Positions 14,233 through 20,335 of a stretch of 20,335 bases of DNA are shown here, in pieces. Made by a program: the position numbers and the translations under genes. The notes under the pieces were generated by a model, which saw only the letters and a program-made list of their open reading frames with translations, did not search any database and was not told the origin of the DNA. Origin of the DNA: CAXGTL01 sp964645705 (GTDB lineage: Archaea; Nanobdellota; Nanobdellia; Woesearchaeales; CAXGTL01); assembly GCA_964645705.1 (NCBI GenBank), contig CAZYAB010000011.1, positions 1 to 20,335 of the forward strand. The letters are read 5' to 3'. The first letter of the stretch is position 1; the number at the start of each line of letters is the position of its first letter.

Positions 14233-16855
14233 GTTTTTTAGTTATTAATTCATATCTTTCTTTTTTTATAAAGTTATATTCGTGTAACATGTCTAGTTTT
14301 TTTCTGTACCTATTTGCCCAATCTTGTGCTGTTTGTTGTGGCTTGTTTTTGTAAAACTCTGAATTAGGATCAATAAGTTCTTTATAAGAATAGGCTTTAC
14401 TATACAAATTCTCAAGAAAAGTAGAAACATCTTCTAGATAGTTTTTACATCCATAAGCTCTAACACAACCATGTCTTGGTCCATATTTTTGATCATCCGA
14501 ACCTATATCAGGAGCATCTTTCCATGTAGATACTCCAAATTTTCTTCCACCCCTTTTAATTTCTTTAGTTTTATCATAAACATCCCCGGCAATATCTAAC
14601 CACTTTTGTTTAAAGGTTTTTTTATTAAGAATGTTTTGAGCATATTCAATCATTGCTGGGCCATAATATTCTTTATTTTTCATAATATATTTTGCTTCAC
14701 TTTTATCTTTTTCTTCTTTTGCTTCTATACTAGGAATCATAGTATGTCCTAATTCGTGTGCTATTGTGCTTACATCCATATTATCTTCTCTTAATCTGAT
14801 TACTCCATCAGAAAGACTAGCCCAACCACCTGCTTCAGCAAGAATATCATCATCCTGTGCTTCCCATTCTGATTCTGTATAAATAATAAAACCATTTGCT
14901 GATTCTACTAATTCTGGGCCTGTTATTTCATTTTCTAAAACTTCTAAAGTGTCATATAATCTTCTAACAATTCCAGGTTCTGTTAGACCTGCTATCAAAA
15001 GATGGTCAGGATTTTTCTCTGTAATCTTTTTAACTTCTTTTCTACTCATTAAACCAGGATTCTTGATTATATTTTCTTGTCCAAATAATGATTCTGGTTC
15101 AAGATCATAAAAATTCAAAACTTCGCTTATGGTGGTTGGCGCAATATCGTGCTGGTATGAAAAACTAGTTTTGCCTGATTTTTCTTTTCTAGAAATAACT
15201 GTAAATCCTCTTTCTGAAAATAAATATTTATCATCTTTAGCTAATGGCGATCCAACTAGATTATTTATTTCTAAAGAAAATCTTGAAGGAACTTTATTTT
15301 CATCTGTTCTTTGACAGGGGTAGGTGATGGCGCTTTTAGTAGCATAAAACTGCATATTACTATTTTTAACTCCTACATGAAAATATTCTTTTTTTCCTGT
15401 TATTTCTACTTTTGCTATTAAATCTTGATCTTGTCTATTTGTTATTTTTAAAGAAGCATCTTTTAATGAAAAATGAATATCATTGTCTGGTTTAACATCT
15501 ATCAAAGAATTGCCTGGTTTAAGATAAACTGAATGTGTGCCTTGATTTTCATTAACAAAAAGTGTTTTTCCATCTTTGCTTAAACTAAAAGTGCTTATTT
15601 TATCATCATGATGTTCTTTCCCATCAAAAAATAATTTAACACCATCTCCAAAAGCTAATTGTATATTGTTTATAGTACAATATTCTGCAAAAAGTCCATC
15701 TTTTCTTGAATCAATTGTTCCTTTAAAAGAGATCTCATGGCCATCTGAAACTTTTAAATCTAATGATCTTTTTGTTTCTGTAAAACTAATTTTATCAAAA
15801 AGAGCAGAAGTAATTAATAATGAATCAGTGCTTGGTGGAAGATCAATCTTTGTTACTTCATCATCTGGATAAAATAATAATCCGTCGCTTGTGCTACGCA
15901 AAATACCATTATTATAATAATCATGTGATAAATCTACATGAGATTCTCCTACACTAACTATGCCGTCTTTTATTTCAATATTTTCAGGAACATGTATTTT
16001 TCTAATATTTCCATTTTTATCAACAATATTTAAAACAGGAAGAGTTTTTTCATAATATCTTATTTCGTTTGCAAGTTTTTGGAAATTCTCAAAAGTTACT
16101 TCAGATCTGTAATCTTCTATCACAGCTTTATGTCCTTCTATTATTATCTTAACATTGTCTTGATCAGAAATAGTAAAACTTTTAAACCATTCATCTGAAA
16201 TAAGTGGAAGAACACTCTCTTCAGGAATCAATGAAAGCAAAATGTCTCCTTTTTCATCAACAACAATTCCTATTTTTTTAGAATTATCATCTGGCAAGGT
16301 TAGTCTTCCTTTATTACCATATGTTGAATACAGTACACCATCTCTGATTCTTGCGCCTTCACCTAAATCTACTATTGCGCCGTATTTTTCTTCCATTGCA
16401 ATAAACACTTCCATAGATTCAACATCTTTTGTAAGATCATCAATATTATCAAAATGTTCTTGTATTTGGTGTGCTTGCATCTTTAGTCTTTGTTCTTTTG
16501 ATAATTGTTCATAATCTAAGGATTCTGCTTTGATTTTACTTATGTGTTCTTCATCTACTTTTTCCCATTTTATTTTTGTATCTGGTGGAAGAAAATAATA
16601 GAATTCATCTATGCTATATAATTCCTCTATTTCATATAATTCAGGTCTTTGGAATAATTTGTCTATGTCTTCATTATACCATGTTTCTTTATTAGTCCAA
16701 TCAATTAGTTCAATGTTCCATTTAGATGGGTCAGATGTTTGTAAAAAGTCTTGATTTTGGTATAAATCAGGATTATTATAATCAATGTCTGCTGCAACTA
16801 GATTAATGATTAATAAAAACAGTACAAGTATTGGGATTAGTTTTGTTTTATTCAT
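14225..16855 (-). CDS. Large secreted HExxH metallopeptidase
   Basis: This 876-residue exported protein has a signal peptide (residues 1-22, cut near VAA|D). Residues 25-170 are acidic and helical. About 170-540 looks like repeated beta structure, with recurring 'DG...' turns such as SDGLLFYPDDE, KDGLFAEY, GDGVKLFFDG and KDGKTLFV, probably an adhesion or substrate domain. Near the C-terminus, TIAHELGHTM (HExxH, H700-E701-H704) is a zinc site; NYLEDVSTFLE with E808 is a plausible third ligand, giving a gluzincin-like pattern. No C-terminal membrane anchor is seen. The family is not one I can name. It overlaps the upstream exported-protein gene by eight bases (ATGAATAA), suggesting coupled translation, and a TATA box at 16874-16884 could give extra transcripts. 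Confidence 0.85.
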   Translation of the reverse strand: MNKTKLIPILVLFLLIINLVAADIDYNNPDLYQNQDFLQTSDPSKWNIELIDWTNKETWYNEDIDKLFQRPELYEIEELYSIDEFYYFLPPDTKIKWEKVDEEHISKIKAESLDYEQLSKEQRLKMQAHQIQEHFDNIDDLTKDVESMEVFIAMEEKYGAIVDLGEGARIRDGVLYSTYGNKGRLTLPDDNSKKIGIVVDEKGDILLSLIPEESVLPLISDEWFKSFTISDQDNVKIIIEGHKAVIEDYRSEVTFENFQKLANEIRYYEKTLPVLNIVDKNGNIRKIHVPENIEIKDGIVSVGESHVDLSHDYYNNGILRSTSDGLLFYPDDEVTKIDLPPSTDSLLITSALFDKISFTETKRSLDLKVSDGHEISFKGTIDSRKDGLFAEYCTINNIQLAFGDGVKLFFDGKEHHDDKISTFSLSKDGKTLFVNENQGTHSVYLKPGNSLIDVKPDNDIHFSLKDASLKITNRQDQDLIAKVEITGKKEYFHVGVKNSNMQFYATKSAITYPCQRTDENKVPSRFSLEINNLVGSPLAKDDKYLFSERGFTVISRKEKSGKTSFSYQHDIAPTTISEVLNFYDLEPESLFGQENIIKNPGLMSRKEVKKITEKNPDHLLIAGLTEPGIVRRLYDTLEVLENEITGPELVESANGFIIYTESEWEAQDDDILAEAGGWASLSDGVIRLREDNMDVSTIAHELGHTMIPSIEAKEEKDKSEAKYIMKNKEYYGPAMIEYAQNILNKKTFKQKWLDIAGDVYDKTKEIKRGGRKFGVSTWKDAPDIGSDDQKYGPRHGCVRAYGCKNYLEDVSTFLENLYSKAYSYKELIDPNSEFYKNKPQQTAQDWANRYRKKLDMLHEYNFIKKERYELITKKPT

Positions 16856-17435
16856 TTGCTTTTGTTTTTGTTTTTATATAAAATAGGATTGCTATTATTA
16901 AGACAGAGAATATAATCACTAAATACCAGATTTCTGATCTGGATTGTGTTTGTGTTGAATCTATGATTGTGTCTGTTGTTTGTTGTTTTTCTGGTTCTTG
17001 TTCTGTTATTGAAATCTTTGAATATTGTTGTAGATCAATTGTTAAAACAATTTCAACATCTTTATCATAGATATTCAATTGTTTTGCATTTTCAAAATAT
17101 GGTATGTATATTGCATGTGTTACTTGATCTAGTTCAAGCATTCCGCCTGAAACTATCTCACCTGTTTCTTTATCAACATTATCATACATTATTGTTAATG
17201 GTATTGAAAAGAAAGTTAAGTTAAGGAGTTTATCATTATTTGACATGACTTCTGCAATATAACCCCCGGGCACATTTCTGGGAACCATATTATCAACTGG
17301 CTTTATTTGTATTCTGTTATTTGTTATCTTGCCTTGATCATAATCTAGTTCTATTTCATAATAATGTTCTAAAGCAGATACAAAACTTGACAATAAAATA
17401 ACATACATGATTAATAATAAAACTTTATCCTTCAT
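16848..17435 (-). CDS. Membrane-anchored exported protein, function unknown
   Basis: This 195-residue protein has a signal peptide (1-21, ending VSA|L), an extracellular domain with a strand-rich pattern (about 22-145), a Gln/Thr/Ser-rich stalk (146-168) and one C-terminal membrane helix (169-187) followed by a lysine-rich cytoplasmic end. The layout is that of a type I surface protein. I do not recognise the fold. It overlaps the upstream prepilin-like gene by 11 bases and the downstream metallopeptidase gene by eight, so the three are almost certainly made together. It may hold the metallopeptidase or the pilin-like protein at the cell surface; that is inference. Confidence 0.78.
   Translation of the reverse strand: MKDKVLLLIMYVILLSSFVSALEHYYEIELDYDQGKITNNRIQIKPVDNMVPRNVPGGYIAEVMSNNDKLLNLTFFSIPLTIMYDNVDKETGEIVSGGMLELDQVTHAIYIPYFENAKQLNIYDKDVEIVLTIDLQQYSKISITEQEPEKQQTTDTIIDSTQTQSRSEIWYLVIIFSVLIIAILFYIKTKTKANE
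16874..16884 (-). promoter_or_regulatory. Possible internal TATA box before the metallopeptidase gene
   Basis: On the minus strand ATTTTATATAAAAA lies inside the 3' end of the upstream gene, about 25 nt before the ATG at 16855. It could allow independent expression, but this stretch also encodes the lysine-rich tail of the upstream protein. Confidence 0.4.
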
Positions 17436-18198
17436 TTATTTCACCGAATTTATATTTATTTGCAAATGTGAATTTATATGGTAAGTAATTGATATCATTA
17501 TCAGATATAGTAAATAAAATTGTATCTTGGCTTAGTTTTTGCATGTCAATGTGTAAATTATTTTCAGTGACTTGATTAACTAAACAACTTATACAAATAG
17601 AATCTTGTTCATCATATTGTTGTTTAATTATGTCTTGTATCACAGTATAAATGGTGTGTAATCTAATATTAGGAATATTTGCTGAAAATGAATCAAAACT
17701 TCTTTGTGCTCCTGATTTAGTGATTTTTAATGGTAAATGGATATTGAACAAAACACTGTCTTGTTTAATCATTGTTTGAGTTGATACTTTTCCTTGACTT
17801 ATATCAAAACCTTGCTCTCTAAAATCTATGAAACTTCTTAAACAAAAAAACATTTCTTCATCAATGTATTTTGATAATTCTTGTTCAATTTTTTCTTTTG
17901 AAGGCATTAGGTTTCTATCTTCATAAAAATAATAAGGAATTCTGTAATCTTGAATTATAAATGAATCAGGTGGTTCAAAATAACCTCCATGATTTCCTAT
18001 ATATTCTAGTGCGTCTTTGCCTGTTTTCTCAATACAAAACTCAACAAAAGATCTGACTGATCCTGCGTCTAGATCAGAAGAAGTGATTACTGGTGTTTGT
18101 TTTGATGTTAATGTAAGGAAAAAAAGGCTTGATAATATAATTATTAATATAGTTCCAAACATAATAAAAAATGAAATCTGACCTCTTTTATTGTACAT
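17425..18198 (-). CDS. Prepilin-like exported protein (KRG|Q signal)
   Basis: This 257-residue protein begins MYNKRGQISFFIMFG, a class III (type IV prepilin) signal: basic residues, G6, Q7, then a hydrophobic helix (8-30). Peptidase cleavage would fall after G6. The extracellular part has FVEFCIEKTGKDALEYIG, then GNHGGYFEPP and IPYYFYEDRN, an FFCLRSF segment, and CISC (202-205). As I remember, this GGY...IPYY layout recurs in hypothetical proteins of Woesearchaeota-type genomes, but I cannot verify it here. Cysteines C55, C119, C202 and C205 could form disulfides. At about 250 residues it is larger than most pilins. It is the first gene of the three-gene exported cluster, and a TATA box lies 26 nt upstream. 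Confidence 0.8.
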   Translation of the reverse strand: MYNKRGQISFFIMFGTILIIILSSLFFLTLTSKQTPVITSSDLDAGSVRSFVEFCIEKTGKDALEYIGNHGGYFEPPDSFIIQDYRIPYYFYEDRNLMPSKEKIEQELSKYIDEEMFFCLRSFIDFREQGFDISQGKVSTQTMIKQDSVLFNIHLPLKITKSGAQRSFDSFSANIPNIRLHTIYTVIQDIIKQQYDEQDSICISCLVNQVTENNLHIDMQKLSQDTILFTISDNDINYLPYKFTFANKYKFGEINEG

Positions 18199-18215
18199 GA
18201 TATCTTTATTTTAGT

Positions 18216-18230
18216 TTTATTATATATATA
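18216..18230 (-). promoter_or_regulatory. TATA box of the exported-protein cluster
   Basis: On the minus strand TATATATAATAAAA is centred 26 nt before the ATG at 18198, in the 39-nt gap after the zinc-ribbon gene. It separates the exported cluster from the upstream GTPase cluster. Confidence 0.55.
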
Positions 18231-18237
18231 TGTTTTG

Positions 18238-18618
18238 TTATTTTTTTCTCATCTTATTAAAAGTAGTCGCTATATCAATCATGTACTTACCATCTTCTAA
18301 TTTATAGATTAAGGGTTGATCTTTGTTAAATAAGTTAACAAGATCAATGTCAAACTTGCCTTCGCCTTTTATAGAAATTGATTCAAAGTCTAGGATTACT
18401 GGTCTGTCTTTGTCATGGTCTTGGCCAATTATGTCAAACACGTCTGTTTCTATTTGTTTTTTTTCTTTTTTTGATAAGCCTGATGTAACTTGTTTTGCTT
18501 TCTTAAGCTTGTTCTTGCTAACATAGAAAAATAATTTACCACCGCAATTACAACCTTTTAAAATCTCTTTAGAACCATCTTCATAAAATGTATTGCATCT
18601 TACGCATTGGTGTGGCAT
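18238..18618 (-). CDS. arvC: OapC/ArvC-family zinc-ribbon protein
   Basis: This 126-residue protein carries an N-terminal zinc ribbon: C5-x2-C8 in HQCVRCNTFYEDG and C23-x-C25 in KGCNCGGKLFFYV. A lysine-rich linker (about 35-55) and a compact C-terminal part with VILDFESISIKGEGKFDIDL follow. This combination matches the archaeal DUF2072 zinc-ribbon family named OapC/ArvC. It is the third gene of a tight set with the GTPase and the DUF2073 protein, the same order as in other archaea. In Haloferax the set is called oapABC/arvABC and its GTPase is tied to extracellular vesicle formation; the role of this subunit is not established. A 17-nt gap separates it from arvB. Confidence 0.85.
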   Translation of the reverse strand: MPHQCVRCNTFYEDGSKEILKGCNCGGKLFFYVSKNKLKKAKQVTSGLSKKEKKQIETDVFDIIGQDHDKDRPVILDFESISIKGEGKFDIDLVNLFNKDQPLIYKLEDGKYMIDIATTFNKMRKK

Positions 18619-18635
18619 TCTACCTTCTACCGAGA

Positions 18636-19031
18636 TTATGCTCGGTTTTTCCTCCTTGAATTCTTTGTAAACAATTCAATCTTATTAGGATCTTTTTTTA
18701 TTTCTTTGACAACTGTTGCAGGACCAATAACAGTCATGCCTTGTCTATCGCCTAATAATAAATTCATGAAATGTTTTTTTAGATTTTTATATGTGAAATT
18801 TGTTTTTAATTTCTTAAGATTCGGATTAATGACAGCCAATTCAATCCCTTTGAATGAACCATTGATTGATTCCATTGTTTTTTCAATTAATTTTGCTTCT
18901 TCTTGTTTTTTTAATCTTCCACCAATAAGAACAATCTTTTCTGATTTTGCAGCTGTTAATATTTTTTTAATCCTTTGATCAGAATCCAGCCCCACTATTT
19001 CATTATATGGTATAAATTGTAGTGTTACCAT
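18636..19031 (-). CDS. arvB: OapB/ArvB-family (DUF2073) protein
   Basis: This is a 131-residue cytoplasmic protein. Visible parts: FIPYNEIVGLDSDQRIKKIL, a KIVLIGGRLKKQEEAKLIEKT stretch, then IELAVINPNL and TVIGPATVVKEIKKDPNKIELFT. The last segment, on a potential P-loop-free alpha/beta fold, is typical of DUF2073. The identification rests mostly on position, directly between the Era-like GTPase and the zinc-ribbon protein, together with the DUF2073-like sequence. The stop of arvA and the start here are one base apart. A perfect ribosome site, AGGTGA, lies inside the end of arvA (19042-19047), so translation is coupled. The function of the family is not known beyond its link to the vesiculation GTPase. 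Confidence 0.82.
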   Translation of the reverse strand: MVTLQFIPYNEIVGLDSDQRIKKILTAAKSEKIVLIGGRLKKQEEAKLIEKTMESINGSFKGIELAVINPNLKKLKTNFTYKNLKKHFMNLLLGDRQGMTVIGPATVVKEIKKDPNKIELFTKNSRRKNRA

Positions 19032-19032
19032 C

Positions 19033-19665
19033 TTATGCAGTCACCTCAAACAATGCATTATAAAAATCATTTATATTGTTACCATATTTAGCACTTATAC
19101 CAACAACACTGTACTGTGGAAATGCTGATTCTATTTTCTTAATTTTTGATTTCTTAAGATCTACTTTGTTTCCTACTACTAGTACTGGTATGTCTCGCGC
19201 AGCTAAATTACCAACAATAGTAATATTAACTTGAGAATATGGATCTTTTGTTGAATCTATGACAACAACTACTGCGTCCATGTCATCTAACCACTTGATT
19301 GATTCAATAACTCCTTTTGTTGCTTCTTTTGCTCTTTTTTTTGCTGTTTTTTCTTTTAAACCAAACTTAAGAAAGTCTTCATAATCAATCTTTGTTGCTA
19401 TACCTGGAGTATCTACTAAGTTGAAAGAAAGTTCTTTGTCATCTGATTTAATATTTATCTGTTCTTTTACTTGAATCTCTCTTGTCTCATGTGGTACATT
19501 AGAAACAGTTCCTAGTTTTTCACCTAACCAGTCTTTGCATATCTTGTTTGCTAAAGTTGTTTTGCCTGCATTAGGTGGTCCATATAAACCCAATTTAATA
19601 TGTTTTTTTCTTTTAAAGAGGTCTTTAAATAGCTTATTTAAGAATTTCTTTAGTATTGATAACAT
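19033..19665 (-). CDS. arvA: Small Era-like GTPase OapA/ArvA with amphipathic N-terminal helix
   Basis: This 210-residue GTPase has all G motifs: G1 GPPNAGKTT (29-37), G2 threonine T61 in HETRE, G3 DTPG (85-88), G4 NKVD (166-169) and G5 SAK (191-193). With the DUF2073 and zinc-ribbon genes it forms the archaeal oapABC/arvABC set. In Haloferax volcanii the GTPase of this set is reported to drive extracellular vesicle formation. Residues 1-22 form a striking amphipathic helix: L/I/F at 2, 4, 5, 8, 9, 12, 13, 16 and 17, with lysines between, like the membrane-inserting helix of Arf/Sar1. The start is supported by GGTGAT six bases upstream, so this mRNA has a leader. It is divergent from glyS. 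Confidence 0.88.
   Translation of the reverse strand: MLSILKKFLNKLFKDLFKRKKHIKLGLYGPPNAGKTTLANKICKDWLGEKLGTVSNVPHETREIQVKEQINIKSDDKELSFNLVDTPGIATKIDYEDFLKFGLKEKTAKKRAKEATKGVIESIKWLDDMDAVVVVIDSTKDPYSQVNITIVGNLAARDIPVLVVGNKVDLKKSKIKKIESAFPQYSVVGISAKYGNNINDFYNALFEVTA
19042..19047 (-). promoter_or_regulatory. Shine-Dalgarno of arvB
   Basis: On the minus strand AGGTGA lies within the last codons of arvA, about ten bases before the ATG at 19031. It matches the archaeal 16S 3' end. Confidence 0.6.
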
Positions 19666-19671
19666 TATAGT

Positions 19672-19677
19672 ATCACC
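19672..19677 (-). promoter_or_regulatory. Shine-Dalgarno of arvA
   Basis: On the minus strand GGTGAT is six bases before the ATG at 19665. It is a perfect match to the archaeal anti-Shine-Dalgarno and indicates a leadered mRNA. Confidence 0.6.
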
Positions 19678-19725
19678 GCTTTTATTTTAAACTCATCAAA
19701 CCTCTTTTTTCATAAGAAAACCTGC

Positions 19726-19739
19726 TTATTATATATATA
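19726..19739 (-). promoter_or_regulatory. TATA box of the arvABC cluster
   Basis: On the minus strand TATATATATAATAA lies about 65 nt before arvA, giving a leader of about 40 nt that includes the GGTGAT site. A closer box at 19681-19692 would start RNA too near the ATG for that site to be used. Confidence 0.45.
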
Positions 19740-19801
19740 GCTTTCTGTTATTTACATTTATGAGCTTATTTTTTATAAGTTTTTTGGTGAAAATAACAAT
19801 A

Positions 19802-19809
19802 TTTATATA
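19802..19809 (+). promoter_or_regulatory. TATA box of glyS
   Basis: TTTATATA lies about 38 nt before the ATG at 19843, predicting a leader of about 10-14 nt. Confidence 0.5.
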
Positions 19810-19842
19810 TATTATAGGTGTTATATGTGTGATATAGGTGAT

Positions 19843-20335
19843 ATGATGACTGAATTAAACATTGAAGCATTTGCAAAGTTCTGTAAAACAAAAGGTTTTG
19901 TGTATCAGAGTTCTGAGATTTATGGGGGTTTTGCTGGGTTCTGGGATTTTGGTCCATTAGGTGTTGAACTTTATAATAATGTCAAAGCACATTGGTGGAA
20001 ATATTTTGTACAAGACAAAGAAAACATGGTTGGTCTAGACGGAAGCATTATATCACACCCAAGAACATGGAAAGCTTCAGGACACATAGAATCTTTTAAT
20101 GATTATTCAGTAATATGTAAGAATTGTAAAAAAACTAATAAAATAGATGAATGTGATCTAGGTAAGGTTGGTTGTGAATTTTGTCAAGGGGAGCTTGATA
20201 TGAAAACTTCTAAAAAACTTAATCTATTGTTTCCTACTACTGTTGGTCCTGATAATGGTATTACTGCTTATCTTCGTGGTGAAACTGCTCAATCAATGTT
20301 TATGAATTTTAAATTGATTACTGATACATGCAGAG
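19843..20335 (+). CDS. glyS: Glycyl-tRNA synthetase (3' end missing)
   Basis: This is the eukaryal/archaeal alpha2-type class II synthetase that charges tRNA-Gly. Only the first 164 residues or so are in the window and the frame is open at the right edge. Visible: FCKTKGFVYQSSEIYGG (13-29), AGFWDFGPLGVELYNNVKAHWW (class II motif 1 area), a zinc knuckle C92-x2-C95 and C111-x2-C114 inserted in the core, and AYLRGETAQSMFMNF (142-156) at motif 2. Two start codons, 19843 and 19846, are adjacent, and an in-frame ATG at 19825 also follows an AGGTG. I chose 19843 because the TATA position gives a short leader. It is divergent from arvA. Confidence 0.94.
   Translation, partial: MMTELNIEAFAKFCKTKGFVYQSSEIYGGFAGFWDFGPLGVELYNNVKAHWWKYFVQDKENMVGLDGSIISHPRTWKASGHIESFNDYSVICKNCKKTNKIDECDLGKVGCEFCQGELDMKTSKKLNLLFPTTVGPDNGITAYLRGETAQSMFMNFKLITDTCR

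Noticed and set aside
18601..18660. Small hairpin CCGAG/CTCGG between arvB and arvC as a terminator.
   Set aside because: Only five pairs, spanning the arvB stop, with no T-run after it on the minus strand; the genes are better explained as one transcript.
19766..19957. A minus-strand ORF of 63 residues in the arvA-glyS divergent region.
   Set aside because: It overlaps the start of glyS and the promoters, is rich in Q, Y and N as expected from AT-rich noncoding DNA, and has no start signals.

Overview
The window is AT-rich archaeal DNA. Signs of this are an archaeal/eukaryal-type release factor aRF1, a methionine aminopeptidase of the archaeal type, archaeal SecD/SecF, AMP phosphorylase, tRNA genes with bulge-helix-bulge introns, and TATA boxes placed so that most mRNAs should start at or next to the AUG. 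The tiny intergenic gaps, overlapping convergent genes, lysine/isoleucine-rich proteins and an exported protein with a KRG|QISFF prepilin-like N-terminus all suit a small-genome DPANN lineage (Woesearchaeota/Pacearchaeota-like). The lineage is inference; no rRNA is present.

Left part (1-5569). A truncated aRF1 gene runs off the left edge on the minus strand. Next come a minus-strand ORF of unknown function and, divergent from it, a membrane-embedded M50-type metalloprotease, secF, secD (with an extra PDZ-like domain) and a small secreted protein.

Centre (5574-9586). A minus-strand tRNA gene carries about 100 nt of intervening sequence. After it come AMP phosphorylase (minus) and a small divergent membrane protein. 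A 500-nt stretch without protein genes then holds a probable structured RNA, a tRNA-like cloverleaf with a GUG anticodon, and four nucleotides later an intact tRNA-His(GUG) with two introns. All of this lies directly upstream of hisS, so a histidine-decoding RNA locus sits next to its own synthetase.

Right part (9567-20335). Methionine aminopeptidase, an unknown protein and a PHP-domain phosphoesterase are on the minus strand; an MscS-type channel and a YchF-family GTPase are on the plus strand. Two minus-strand clusters follow. One encodes three exported proteins with overlapping ends: a prepilin-like protein, a membrane-anchored protein and an 876-residue secreted HExxH metallopeptidase. 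The other, upstream of it, is a three-gene set matching oapABC/arvABC: a small GTPase with an N-terminal amphipathic helix, a DUF2073 protein and a zinc-ribbon protein. This set has been tied to extracellular vesicle formation in haloarchaea. A truncated glycyl-tRNA synthetase gene reads off the right edge.

The two most interesting points are the tRNA-His/tRNA-like/hisS arrangement and the vesiculation-type GTPase set beside a surface-protein cluster. No CRISPR array, insertion sequence or integrase was seen.
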